From Adhaeribacter radiodurans (GTDB lineage: Bacteria; Bacteroidota; Bacteroidia; Cytophagales; Hymenobacteraceae): a DNA stretch of 64,000 bases. The translations under genes and the position numbers were made by a program. The DNA lies in NCBI RefSeq assembly GCF_014075995.1, contig NZ_CP055153.1, forward strand, positions 6,634,001 through 6,698,000, in the 5' to 3' direction. Position 1 is the first letter of the stretch; each line of letters begins with the position of its first letter. The notes beneath the pieces are model-generated. The model saw nothing but the letters and a program-made list of their open reading frames with translations, searched no databases and was not told the DNA's origin. Shown here one piece after another: positions 53,296 to 62,041 of this stretch.

Positions 53296-55728
53296 ATGGC
53301 GAACAAAGAAAGCATTGTGCTGGAGGATCTAGAAAACAATTACACTACTGCCGTAGAAGTAGAGGATGATAACGGCGGTAGTGATATTGATTTTATTATG
53401 CTGCTTAGCCTTATCCGGAAAAGCTTAATCTGGGTAGGGCTGTTAATTGTAGTAGGCTTAATTGGTGCTTTTTTGTTTTTGCGCTATACCAAACCTTTGT
53501 TTAAATCTTCTTCTACCTTAAAGATTGATGAGCAATCAGAAGCAGGACGTTTAGGTTTAGGCGGGACCATTGAAAATCAGCAAACCCTTTCTAATTTATC
53601 CGGCGAAATTGAAATTATTAAATCTAATTTTACTTACGAAAGGCTGCAAGAAAAACTTCCGCTGGATATAAGTTATTACTCCATTGGCAATGTTTTAAAC
53701 GAAGAGTTGTACAAAAATTCGCCATTTAAAATTACTTATCAGTTAACCAACGAAGCTTATTACGATAGAAAATACAATATAACTTTGCTGGATGTTAACC
53801 GGTTTAATTTATCGTACCTGGAAGGGGAAGAAGAAATAACCGAAGAACATACCATTGGCCAACCCGTAATAAAGCCTGGCTTTTCTTTTACTTTAACCTT
53901 GCGGGTTCCCTTAAGCGCCGATGTTCTTTCGCAGCAATATTTTTTTACTATTAACAGTAATTCGGCCATTCGTCAATATTTAACTTCTAATGTAGCCGTT
54001 AATATTGTTAACCTGGATGCCAGTACCGTCGAAATCTCTTTTACTGACCATAATCCTTATAAGGCACACGAAATAGTAAATTCTATTGATTCGGTTTATT
54101 TAGAGCAAAAAATTGCTTTAAAAGATTTAGCAACCCGCCAAACACTTTCTTTTCTGGATGAACAATTGAAAGAAACCAACGAGAATTTAGGAGAATCCGA
54201 AATTCAGATGGAAAACTTCGTGAAAGAAAACAAAACGTACGATGTGCGGGCGGATGTTAGTAACCGGATGAGTAAACTGGAGGTATTAAATAAGCGGCGG
54301 ATTGATTTGCGCTTGCAAATCTCTTTATTAAACGAAGTAGAACAACTGCTAAATAAAAATTCGAATTTAGACCAGATGATTCCGTCGTTGAAAGAGTTAG
54401 ACGATGCGCAACTACTTAAACAAATTTCCCAGCTAAGCGATCTGCAACTCGACCGTAATTTAATGGTGCAGTCTTATAAAACTACTACTAAAGCGTATCA
54501 ATTACTGGAAGAAGAAATTAAGTTTGTAGAAGAATCGGTTCGAAAGCTACTGGCCCAGAATGCAATATTACTGCAGAAAGAAGTATCTATTATAAACTCG
54601 AACATTCGCGACATTCAACAGGAATTACTACAAATGCCCGGTAAAGAAACAAAGCGGGCGCGTTTGCAAAGGCTTTTCGACCTGCACGAGAAATTTTATC
54701 TGAGGTTAATGGATAAAAAGGTGGAATTTGGTATTGCCCGGGCCGGTACTGTGCCGGATTTTCAAATTCTGGCTCCTGCTTCACGGCCAACTGCACCTAT
54801 TTATCCGAACAAATTATTAGTGTATGGTATTGGCTTAGCGGGTGGTTTATTTTTAGGTTTAGGTTTAATAGCGGGGCGTTATTTATTACATAATACTATA
54901 ACCAGCCTGCCCGAATTAGAACGAAGCTCTCAGGCGGCCATATTGGGCGTAGTTCCCCGCTACAAAAGAGAAAAAATGCCGGTTTCTAAATTAATTATAG
55001 ATAAAAATCCCCGGTCAGCCATAAGCGAATCCATTCGTTCTATTAGAACCAACCTGGAGTTTATTAGTTCTTCGAAAAGTAAACGGTTAATTTCTATTAC
55101 TTCTACCGTAAGCGGCGAAGGTAAAACGTTTGTGGCCGTTAACTTGGGAGGTATTATTTCGCAGTCGAATCAACGCGTGATTATTTTAGATATGGACTTA
55201 CGCAAACCTAAAATTCACTTGGCGTTTGATGCTGAAAATACCAAAGGAATCAGTACTATTTTAATTGAGCGGCACAGCGTAGCCGAATGTATCCGGCATA
55301 CTACCTTACCCAATCTGGATTTTATTTCCGCCGGACCTACTCCACCTAATCCGTCGGAACTTATTTTAAATCCCAGCTTCGACGAAATGATAGAAGAATT
55401 ATATCATTCGTACGATGTTATAATTGTAGATACCCCGCCGGTGGGTCTGGTAACGGATGGGGTTTTGGTAATGCGTAAAGCCGATATTCCGATTTATATT
55501 ATCCGGGCTGGTTTTTCGAAAAAAACATTTTTGAAAAACATGAATAAAATTATGCGCCTGAACAACTTTACCAAAATGTGTACTATTCTGAATGATGCCG
55601 ATGGATTAGGGACTTACGGATATGGTTACGGCTATAGTTATGGATACGGTTACGGTTATGCCAACTCTTATTACGAAGAAGAAAAACCCGATACCTTTTT
55701 TACCCGTCTTAAAAAGAAGTTTACCTAA
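53296..55728 (+). CDS. Wzc-like bacterial tyrosine kinase / polysaccharide co-polymerase
   Basis: This 810-residue inner-membrane protein has a membrane segment at about 44-64, a Wzz-type periplasmic domain with long coiled-coil helices (about 270-470), a second membrane segment at about 506-530, and a cytoplasmic BY-kinase domain. In the kinase, Walker A is SGEGKTFVA (near 602-612), Walker A' is VIILDMDLRKPK (near 630-640) and Walker B is VIIVDTPP (near 709). The tail GYGYGYSYGYGYGY is the tyrosine cluster that is autophosphorylated in such kinases. It controls chain length and export together with the upstream Wza-like protein. The phosphatase that likely dephosphorylates it starts three bases downstream. 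Confidence 0.94.
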   Translation: MANKESIVLEDLENNYTTAVEVEDDNGGSDIDFIMLLSLIRKSLIWVGLLIVVGLIGAFLFLRYTKPLFKSSSTLKIDEQSEAGRLGLGGTIENQQTLSNLSGEIEIIKSNFTYERLQEKLPLDISYYSIGNVLNEELYKNSPFKITYQLTNEAYYDRKYNITLLDVNRFNLSYLEGEEEITEEHTIGQPVIKPGFSFTLTLRVPLSADVLSQQYFFTINSNSAIRQYLTSNVAVNIVNLDASTVEISFTDHNPYKAHEIVNSIDSVYLEQKIALKDLATRQTLSFLDEQLKETNENLGESEIQMENFVKENKTYDVRADVSNRMSKLEVLNKRRIDLRLQISLLNEVEQLLNKNSNLDQMIPSLKELDDAQLLKQISQLSDLQLDRNLMVQSYKTTTKAYQLLEEEIKFVEESVRKLLAQNAILLQKEVSIINSNIRDIQQELLQMPGKETKRARLQRLFDLHEKFYLRLMDKKVEFGIARAGTVPDFQILAPASRPTAPIYPNKLLVYGIGLAGGLFLGLGLIAGRYLLHNTITSLPELERSSQAAILGVVPRYKREKMPVSKLIIDKNPRSAISESIRSIRTNLEFISSSKSKRLISITSTVSGEGKTFVAVNLGGIISQSNQRVIILDMDLRKPKIHLAFDAENTKGISTILIERHSVAECIRHTTLPNLDFISAGPTPPNPSELILNPSFDEMIEELYHSYDVIIVDTPPVGLVTDGVLVMRKADIPIYIIRAGFSKKTFLKNMNKIMRLNNFTKMCTILNDADGLGTYGYGYGYSYGYGYGYANSYYEEEKPDTFFTRLKKKFT

Positions 55729-55731
55729 GTT

Positions 55732-56484
55732 ATGGCTTCTTTCCTAAAAAAGTGGTTTGGAGAGGAAACGCCACCACCGGTTACTAATTTCTTAGAATTT
55801 CTAGGTACGGATATGCATGCCCACGTACTGCCCGGCTTAGATGATGGAGCAGATTCGATGACGCAGGCTTTGGCGATGGTTCAGGAAATGCAGCAGTTAG
55901 GCTACCGGAAACTAATCTTAACGCCCCATATAATGGGCGACTTCTATAAAAATACGCCGGATGGAATTAAGGCAAAGCTGGCCGAGTTAAAGCAGGTAGT
56001 ACAGCAACAAGGGATATTGATAGAGCTAGGGTGTGCGGCCGAATATTACCTGGATGAGTGGTTCGTGCAAAGGTTGGAAGATAAGGAGCCTTTGCTAACT
56101 TTTGGTGATAACTATGTGCTCTTCGAAACCTCCTTTATTAATGAGCCCATGCGTTTTCAGGAAATTATTTTTAAAATTAAAAGTAATGGCTACACTCCTG
56201 TACTGGCGCATCCGGAACGTTACTCTTACCTGTACAATCGTTGGAATAGTCTGGTAGAATGGCACGAAAATGAGGTTTTGTTTCAGATAAATTTAAATTC
56301 GCTGGTGGGTTACTATGGACCCGAAGCCAAACGAATGGCAGAAAAGCTACTGCATCATAAATTTATTGATTTTGTGGGTACCGATGCCCACAGCGAAAAA
56401 CATGTCCGCGTTTTGCAAAAATTAGCGGGCTCATCCACTTTTGAAAAGCTCCGGCAATTACCTTTGCGTAACCAAGCTTTATAA
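55732..56484 (+). CDS. PHP-family tyrosine phosphatase (CpsB/YwqE-like)
   Basis: This 250-residue cytoplasmic metal-dependent phosphatase has the PHP metal ligands in DMHAHVLPGLDDGA (residues about 28-41), ILTPH, ELGCAAEYY, LAHPERY and GTDAHSEKH. This is the CpsB/YwqE class that dephosphorylates the tyrosine tail of Wzc-type kinases. Only three bases separate it from the kinase gene, so translational coupling is likely. Low-molecular-weight Wzb phosphatases serve the same purpose in proteobacteria; none is seen here. Confidence 0.92.
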   Translation: MASFLKKWFGEETPPPVTNFLEFLGTDMHAHVLPGLDDGADSMTQALAMVQEMQQLGYRKLILTPHIMGDFYKNTPDGIKAKLAELKQVVQQQGILIELGCAAEYYLDEWFVQRLEDKEPLLTFGDNYVLFETSFINEPMRFQEIIFKIKSNGYTPVLAHPERYSYLYNRWNSLVEWHENEVLFQINLNSLVGYYGPEAKRMAEKLLHHKFIDFVGTDAHSEKHVRVLQKLAGSSTFEKLRQLPLRNQAL

Positions 56485-56504
56485 TTTCATCTAATTACTT
56501 TTAA

Positions 56505-57485
56505 ATGGTATTTGTTACGGGTAGTAGAGGGTTAATTGGTTCTTATCTGCTCAGGCAATTACTAGCAGAAGGCCACCAGGTAAAAGCTTTAATCCGTACT
56601 GAACCCACTCCAGACGATTTTCAGCACCCGAACCTAAAATATATTGTAGGCGATATTTTAGATGTAAGTGCATTGCAACTGGCTATTGAAAATAACGATT
56701 ATATCTTCCATTGTGCCGGCTTGGTGTCGTATGCCCCACAGGATGCTGATTTGTTAAAACAGATAAACGTAGAAGGCACCGCTAATATCGTAAATACGTG
56801 TTTGGCCCGGCAAAACGTGAAATTATGTCACGTGAGTTCGATAGCAGCTATTGGGCAGCAAAAAAATACCAATATCCTCAACGAGAATGCTAAATGGGAC
56901 CCGCAGGCCGATGTTTCGGTATATGCCAGTTCTAAATATTTTGGGGAATTAGAAGTATGGCGGGGCGTAGCCGAAGGTTTAGCTGCCGTTATTGTGAACC
57001 CATCGGTAGTACTTGGGCCCTCTGACTGGACACGCAGCAGCACCCAGCTTTTTAAATATGTATTTAACCAAAATTCTTTTTATACCGGCGGATACCTTAA
57101 TTTTGTAGACGTACGGGATGTAGTGAGCAGTATGCTGGCTTTAACTTTTTCGGATGTTACCGGGGAGAGATTTATCCTGAACGCGGGACAGGTTTTGTAT
57201 AAGGAATTTTTTACTAATATAGCTATTAATTTAAATCGAAAAGCACCCGGAGTTAAAGTGCCAAGTGCCTTGGCAGAAGTTATCTGGCGGCTGGAAAGTT
57301 TACGATCTTTTTTTACCGGCAAGCGTCCGCTTATCACCAAAGATACGGCTCGTATTACCAAAAGAAATTACTTTTTTACCAGCGAAAAGTTAAAAAAACA
57401 ACTAGCTTTTTCCTTTAAATCCCTCGAAGAAACCTTAAATTGGAGTTGTCGGGAATTGCGGCTAAAATACCAATTACCCGTATAA
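56505..57485 (+). CDS. Extended SDR NAD(P)-dependent epimerase/reductase
   Basis: This 326-residue extended short-chain dehydrogenase has the nucleotide-binding motif TGSRGLIGSYLL at the N-terminus, the acidic strand GDILDVSAL, Ser in HVSSIAAIG and the catalytic pair Tyr-x3-Lys in YASSKYFGE. The C-terminal part resembles dihydroflavonol reductase/3-beta-HSD-like members more than UDP-glucose epimerases. It follows the phosphatase by 20 bases, which suggests a role in nucleotide-sugar supply or wall metabolism. The substrate is not determined. Confidence 0.85.
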   Translation: MVFVTGSRGLIGSYLLRQLLAEGHQVKALIRTEPTPDDFQHPNLKYIVGDILDVSALQLAIENNDYIFHCAGLVSYAPQDADLLKQINVEGTANIVNTCLARQNVKLCHVSSIAAIGQQKNTNILNENAKWDPQADVSVYASSKYFGELEVWRGVAEGLAAVIVNPSVVLGPSDWTRSSTQLFKYVFNQNSFYTGGYLNFVDVRDVVSSMLALTFSDVTGERFILNAGQVLYKEFFTNIAINLNRKAPGVKVPSALAEVIWRLESLRSFFTGKRPLITKDTARITKRNYFFTSEKLKKQLAFSFKSLEETLNWSCRELRLKYQLPV

Positions 57486-57568
57486 TACTTTTACTATTCT
57501 TAAACTATTTAAGCGTATAAATTGTCGTATAAGATGCATTTAAAATGCAGGTAAACCTATACTAGTAA

Positions 57569-58966
57569 ATGAACGAAAATTCTGAAGAAAGAAACGAAGA
57601 GTTGGGTATAATAAAAAAATTTGAAGCCATGGTTTCCCGTAATGAAACTGTGTTTTTCGATTTATCTGATTTTGAATTTATTATTGATCATTATACCACC
57701 AGCTTTAATTATACCAAAGCCTTACAGGCCTGTGAAGCCGCTTTAAACCAATACCCGTTTTCCACGGAATTATTAATAGATAAATCGCAATTGCTGGCCA
57801 TGTCGGGTAATTTTGCCGAAGCCATTGACATGATTGAACAGGTAGCCCTATTGGATCCGGATAATGCGGATGTGCTGGTAACCCGGGGAGTTATTCATAC
57901 TCAGAAAGGAGAGTACCAGGCCGCAGTTGATTATTTTAAGCAAGTAGTAGAGCTACACCCCGACCGTGATGATGTATTGTTTAATATTGGTTTAACTTAC
58001 CAAACCTGGGGCAAATTTAAATCGGCCGCTAAATATTATAAAAAGTGCCTCGAAATTAATCCGGAGAATGAAATGGCGATTCAGGAAATTTTGTATTGCC
58101 TGGATATTGCCGGTAGCCTGGAAAGTTGTTTGCCTTTTTTGCAGGAGTTTATCGATAAAGATCCGTATTCGCATACAGCCTGGTTTAACATGGGTTTGTT
58201 GCAATACAAACTTGCCGATTACGATAAAGCGTTGGCGGCTTTTGAGTACGCTACTATTATCAAACCCGAGTTTACCGAAGCCTTTGAGCATTTAGGGAAT
58301 ACCTATGTTGGCTTAGGCGAGTTTGCAAAAGCTATTGAGGCCTTTACAACGGCCGCCAACCTCAATCCGCAATCTGCCGAAATGATGTGCAACATTGGGG
58401 AGTGCTACGAAAAACTGCGCCAATGGGACTTATCGCGGCGCTACTACCAAAAAGCCATCGACCTGAATCCTGAAATGGACGAAGCCTGGTTTGGGATAGG
58501 AATTATTTTAAATGCCCAGGATAAGTGGTTTGAAGCACTGCATTTTTTTAGAAAAGCAGCCACCTTATACCCCGATAGTGCGGATTATTGGATTGCCTTG
58601 GCCGCCGCCGAGTTTAATGTAGGGAATATTGTTTCGAGCCTGGAGTGTTACGAAAAAGCGAGCATCCTGGCGCCCTCTAATAAAGATATCTGGTTAAACT
58701 GGTCTATAATTTTATACGATCAGGGAAATTTTGAAGGAGCTATCGATCTCATACATAATGCCCTGGAACTGCAACCTGATGCGGCCGAACTGCATTATCG
58801 GTTGTGCGCGTACTTGCTTTCCGCAGGAAAATATAAAGAAGCATATAATTATTTAGAAAATGCATTAATTTTGGACTTCGATAAGCATTATTTGCTTTTT
58901 GAATATTTTCCTGAGTTAGAATCGCAGCGCGCTCTGGCCAGGTTAATTGATCAATATCGCAAATAA
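57569..58966 (+). CDS. Tetratricopeptide-repeat protein
   Basis: This 465-residue protein is made almost wholly of TPR units (about residues 45-440), recognised by W/Y/L-G-A/Y-F/A-P spacing, such as GEYQAAVDYFKQVVELHPD, GKFKSAAKYYKKCLEINPE and GEFAKAIEAFTTAANLNPQ. About 11 units are present. There is no signal peptide, so it is cytoplasmic. TPR arrays are protein-binding scaffolds; the partner is unknown. It is 83 bases after the SDR gene, on the same strand as the export operon. I recall similar TPR proteins beside phosphosulfolactate synthase genes in other Bacteroidota. Confidence 0.88.
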   Translation: MNENSEERNEELGIIKKFEAMVSRNETVFFDLSDFEFIIDHYTTSFNYTKALQACEAALNQYPFSTELLIDKSQLLAMSGNFAEAIDMIEQVALLDPDNADVLVTRGVIHTQKGEYQAAVDYFKQVVELHPDRDDVLFNIGLTYQTWGKFKSAAKYYKKCLEINPENEMAIQEILYCLDIAGSLESCLPFLQEFIDKDPYSHTAWFNMGLLQYKLADYDKALAAFEYATIIKPEFTEAFEHLGNTYVGLGEFAKAIEAFTTAANLNPQSAEMMCNIGECYEKLRQWDLSRRYYQKAIDLNPEMDEAWFGIGIILNAQDKWFEALHFFRKAATLYPDSADYWIALAAAEFNVGNIVSSLECYEKASILAPSNKDIWLNWSIILYDQGNFEGAIDLIHNALELQPDAAELHYRLCAYLLSAGKYKEAYNYLENALILDFDKHYLLFEYFPELESQRALARLIDQYRK

Positions 58967-59099
58967 AGTATTAGATTGTCGAAGTGTTGAATTGCTAAAT
59001 TGTTGCTTGATTAGATGGCTGGCTGTTTTTTTTTACTAAAAGGTGTAACAACGGTTTTGCAGGAGCAAGTTTGTTTATCCGCATTTTTTAGGGTAGGCA

Positions 59100-59160
59100 A
59101 ACAATTTAACCACTCAGTACTAAGTCAGTCTAACCATCCGACCATTCAACCATTCAACTT
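59100..59160. repeat. Short low-complexity direct repeat before comA
   Basis: ACCATCCGACCATTCAACCATTCAAC (about 59133-59158) is made of repeated ACCATT/CAACC words ending just before the start codon at 59163. A related complementary word (GTTGAATTGCTAAATTGTTG) lies at about 58986-59005, so the two could pair. It resembles intergenic simple repeats rather than a gene. Confidence 0.4.
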
Positions 59161-59162
59161 TA

Positions 59163-59939
59163 ATGAACTATCATCTTAGTCATTTGCCCGAGAGGGATGC
59201 TAAACCCCGCGAGAAAGGCTGCACCATGGCCATGGATAAAGGTCTGAGTATCCGAGAGGTAGAAGATTTTATCGAAGTAGCCGGGGAGTACGTGGATCTG
59301 GTAAAACTAGGTTGGGCAACCTCCTATGTAGTGCCAAATTTAAAACGGAAACTGGAAGTGTACCGATCGGCAGGATTGCCGGTTTATTTTGGCGGTACCC
59401 TTTTCGAAGCTTTTATTATCCGCAATCAGTTTGATGAATACCGCCGGCTGTTGGATTCTTTTCAAATGGATATTGCCGAAGTATCAGACGGCTCTATCGA
59501 ACTGAATCACGAGCAGAAATGCGAGTACATCCGGCTTTTATCCGATCAGGTTACTGTTTTATCCGAAGTAGGATCTAAGGATGATCAAAAGATTATTCCA
59601 CCGTATAAATGGATTAGCTTAATGCAGGCCGAACTGGATGCTGGTTCCTGGAAAGTAATTGGCGAGGCTCGGGAAGGTGGTACAGTAGGCTTATTCCGGT
59701 CGACGGGCGAAGTACGTAGCGGTTTGGTAGAAGAAATTTTGACTAAGATCCCGTTCGAAAAAATTATTTGGGAAGCTCCACAAAAAGAACAGCAAGTTTG
59801 GTTTATAAAATTATTAGGAGCCAACGTAAACTTAGGTAATATTGCTCCCAACGAAGTAGTACCTTTAGAGACCATCCGATTAGGTATTCGGGGCGATACC
59901 TTCATGGACTTTTTAAATTTAGAACAGAACAAGAAGTAA
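59163..59939 (+). CDS. comA: Phosphosulfolactate synthase (ComA-like)
   Basis: This 258-residue TIM-barrel protein matches phosphosulfolactate synthase, which adds sulfite to phosphoenolpyruvate to give (R)-2-phospho-3-sulfolactate. Key stretches: the N-terminal TMAMDKGLSIREVEDF, DLVKLGWATSYV with the catalytic Lys, PVYFGGTLFEAF, IAEVSDGSIEL, and the C-terminal LGANVNLGNIAPNEVVPLETIRLG, which is highly typical. In methanogens the reaction begins coenzyme M synthesis. In Bacteroidota no coenzyme M is made, so the product probably feeds another sulfonate such as a sulfonolipid precursor; that is inference. No ComB/ComC homologues are present in the window. It ends at a strong terminator. Confidence 0.9.
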   Translation: MNYHLSHLPERDAKPREKGCTMAMDKGLSIREVEDFIEVAGEYVDLVKLGWATSYVVPNLKRKLEVYRSAGLPVYFGGTLFEAFIIRNQFDEYRRLLDSFQMDIAEVSDGSIELNHEQKCEYIRLLSDQVTVLSEVGSKDDQKIIPPYKWISLMQAELDAGSWKVIGEAREGGTVGLFRSTGEVRSGLVEEILTKIPFEKIIWEAPQKEQQVWFIKLLGANVNLGNIAPNEVVPLETIRLGIRGDTFMDFLNLEQNKK

Positions 59940-59946
59940 GTACCAT

Positions 59947-59975
59947 AAAAGAGTTACCTGGCTGGTAACTCTTTT
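59947..59975 (+). terminator. Terminator after comA
   Basis: AAAAGAGTTACC (59947-59958) pairs perfectly with GGTAACTCTTTT (59964-59975) around a 5-base loop, and a T-run follows. Confidence 0.9.
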
Positions 59976-60204
59976 TTATTGATCTTTTTTAAGTGCAGAC
60001 TTATTAAGAGCTAATATTATTTACTAAACATCAAGAATATAATACCTGCTTGCCATTGCCTCATTTAGGATAATGAAGTTAATAATGGGAACCTAAAGTA
60101 AACCTAAAAACTTATTCTTGCATTCAGTATCCAAAATAAACGAATCCAAAACTTTCTCCTTACTTCATTATAGTTTTTAAACCACGTTGCCTTACTTTGT
60201 ACTT

Positions 60205-60882
60205 ATGGAACTGTTGCATAACTTTATTGACTTCTTTTTACACCTGGATGTTCATTTGTCGGAAATTATCCGCGATTACGGGGTTTGGGCATATCTGATT
60301 TTATTTCTGATTATATTCGTAGAAACCGGTTTGGTTGTAATGCCTTTTTTACCCGGCGATTCGCTGTTATTTGCCGCCGGTGCCTTTGCTGCTCCGCAAA
60401 TACTCAATAATGGCCAAACAATAGATGGTCCTTTTAATATTCTTTATTTGATTGTTTTGCTTTTTATTGCTGCCTTTCTCGGCGACATGCTAAATTTTCA
60501 TATTGGGGATTACCTGGGGCCAAAAGTATTCCGGCGCGATTACAAATTACTAAAACGGGAGCATTTGCTTAAAACGCAAAATTTTTACGAAAAGCATGGG
60601 GCTAAAACCATTATTATTGCCCGTTTTATTCCTATTATTCGCACGTTTGCCCCATTTATAGCCGGAGTAGGTACCATGAAATACGCCCGTTTTATGGCGT
60701 ACAATATTATAGGAGGCTTTTTATGGGTGGTTGGCTTTTTGCTGGCTGGTTATTTATTCGGCAATATTCCGGCGGTTAAAAAGAATTTTACTTTAGTAGT
60801 TTTTGCCATTATTGTCGTTTCCATTATCCCGCCTTTATACGGATTTCTTAAGCAGAAGCTCGCTACCAAAAAGGTTGCTTAA
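60205..60882 (+). CDS. DedA/VTT-domain membrane protein
   Basis: This 225-residue inner-membrane protein is of the DedA family. FVETGLVVMPFLPGDSLLFAAGAFA carries the conserved Glu and PGDS loop. IARFIPIIRTFAPFIAGVGTM has the Arg-F-x-P-x-x-Arg-T motif of the second re-entrant loop. Recent work on family members (for example UptA) shows flipping of undecaprenyl phosphate, so recycling of the lipid carrier for wall or exopolysaccharide synthesis is plausible here. The frame is open to a TTG at 60187, but ATG 60205 starts directly before the family's N-terminus. A TTACTTTG just upstream could be its own -7 box. Confidence 0.88.
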   Translation: MELLHNFIDFFLHLDVHLSEIIRDYGVWAYLILFLIIFVETGLVVMPFLPGDSLLFAAGAFAAPQILNNGQTIDGPFNILYLIVLLFIAAFLGDMLNFHIGDYLGPKVFRRDYKLLKREHLLKTQNFYEKHGAKTIIIARFIPIIRTFAPFIAGVGTMKYARFMAYNIIGGFLWVVGFLLAGYLFGNIPAVKKNFTLVVFAIIVVSIIPPLYGFLKQKLATKKVA

Positions 60883-60945
60883 CAGATAATCAGAAAAGAT
60901 TAAAAATTAGCTTTAAACCGGAACGAGGCAGTTGCAAACTTGCTC

Positions 60946-61677
60946 ATGAAAGAATACGGACTTATTGGCTTTCCCTTGAGCCATTCTTTTTCACAGAAAT
61001 ATTTTACCGAAAAATTCTTAACCGAAAACATTCAGGATAGCCGCTATGAGCTATTTGAATTAACCAATATTCAGCAATTTCCGGATCTTATTCGTAGTAG
61101 GCAGTTGTGCGGGCTTAATGTTACTATCCCGTATAAACAAGCCATTATTCCTTTTTTAGATGAACTGGAACCAGTAGCGGCTAGCATAGGAGCCATTAAT
61201 GTTATTAAATTCGAAAAAGGTAAATTAAAAGGCTTTAACTCTGATTACCAGGGATTTTTGCAATCGCTGCAGAATTTTTATCCAAACTATGCGCAAGCCC
61301 AGGCGTTAGTTTTAGGGAATGGTGGCGCCGCTAAAGCAGTAATGGCCGCCCTCAACCACTTAAAAGTAACCTACAAACTAGTTTCCCGCAATCCCACAAC
61401 GGAGCAGTTAAGTTACGAGCAGCTAACGGCTGATGTACTCCAGGCTTTTCCTCTGATTATTAATACCACGCCCCTGGGTACGTATCCTAAGGTGGATACC
61501 TGTCCGCCTATTTTGTACGAAGCCCTTTCTATTAATCATTATTTATACGATTTAGTTTATAATCCTGCCGAAACCATATTTTTGAAGCGGGGAAAGGAAG
61601 CGGGCGCTAAAACTAAAAACGGCTACGAAATGCTTTGCCTGCAAGCCGAAGTTGCCTGGCAAATCTGGAATAGTTAA
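60946..61677 (+). CDS. aroE: Shikimate dehydrogenase
   Basis: This 243-residue cytoplasmic enzyme reduces 3-dehydroshikimate with NADPH. SHSFSQKYF (substrate Ser residues), NVTIPYKQAIIPFLDEL (catalytic Lys) and FNSDYQGF (catalytic Asp) form the active site. VLGNGGAAKAV is the dinucleotide loop, and the C-terminal DLVYNPAETIFL and NGYEMLCLQAEVAW are typical. It is shorter than E. coli AroE (272), as is common in Bacteroidota. The ATG at 60946 is preferred over an in-frame TTG six bases upstream. It lies 63 bases after the DedA gene. Confidence 0.93.
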   Translation: MKEYGLIGFPLSHSFSQKYFTEKFLTENIQDSRYELFELTNIQQFPDLIRSRQLCGLNVTIPYKQAIIPFLDELEPVAASIGAINVIKFEKGKLKGFNSDYQGFLQSLQNFYPNYAQAQALVLGNGGAAKAVMAALNHLKVTYKLVSRNPTTEQLSYEQLTADVLQAFPLIINTTPLGTYPKVDTCPPILYEALSINHYLYDLVYNPAETIFLKRGKEAGAKTKNGYEMLCLQAEVAWQIWNS

Positions 61678-62041
61678 GTGAAGATAAATGAGGTTAGTTG
61701 TTTTGGATGCCGCATTAATGGCGCAGAAATAAGTACTCAGTTTAGGTTATAAAGAAACTTCTGGAATTTCAATTTGCAGTTTTTCTTAGCTTTACTGAGA
61801 GAAGTGAAGTTTGCTATTCCTGTTTTAATTTTAGAAAAAGAATTAAGCATAAACGGCCTTACTAGTGGTAACTGATTCAGTTTGAGAAATCAACCTCAGT
61901 CAAATGAATTGTTATTTTTTATTAATCCTTTCTAACTTTCAGGCTGATACTTAATTATTTATAAAAATATTTTTCCCCTTGCAACCAATTGCGGGTGCAC
62001 TGGGTCATGGTAGTGTTGCAGCCTTTAGGATCCTATTTGAT
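61678..62041. other. AT-rich spacer before the sigma-factor gene
   Basis: I see no gene or RNA in this stretch. The frame of the sigma factor remains open back to a TTG at 61979, but the residues it adds are not sigma-like. No clear terminator follows aroE. Confidence 0.4.

Noticed and set aside
60187-60204. TTG start for the DedA protein.
   Set aside because: The six extra codons overlap a likely -7 promoter box, and ATG 60205 fits the family better.
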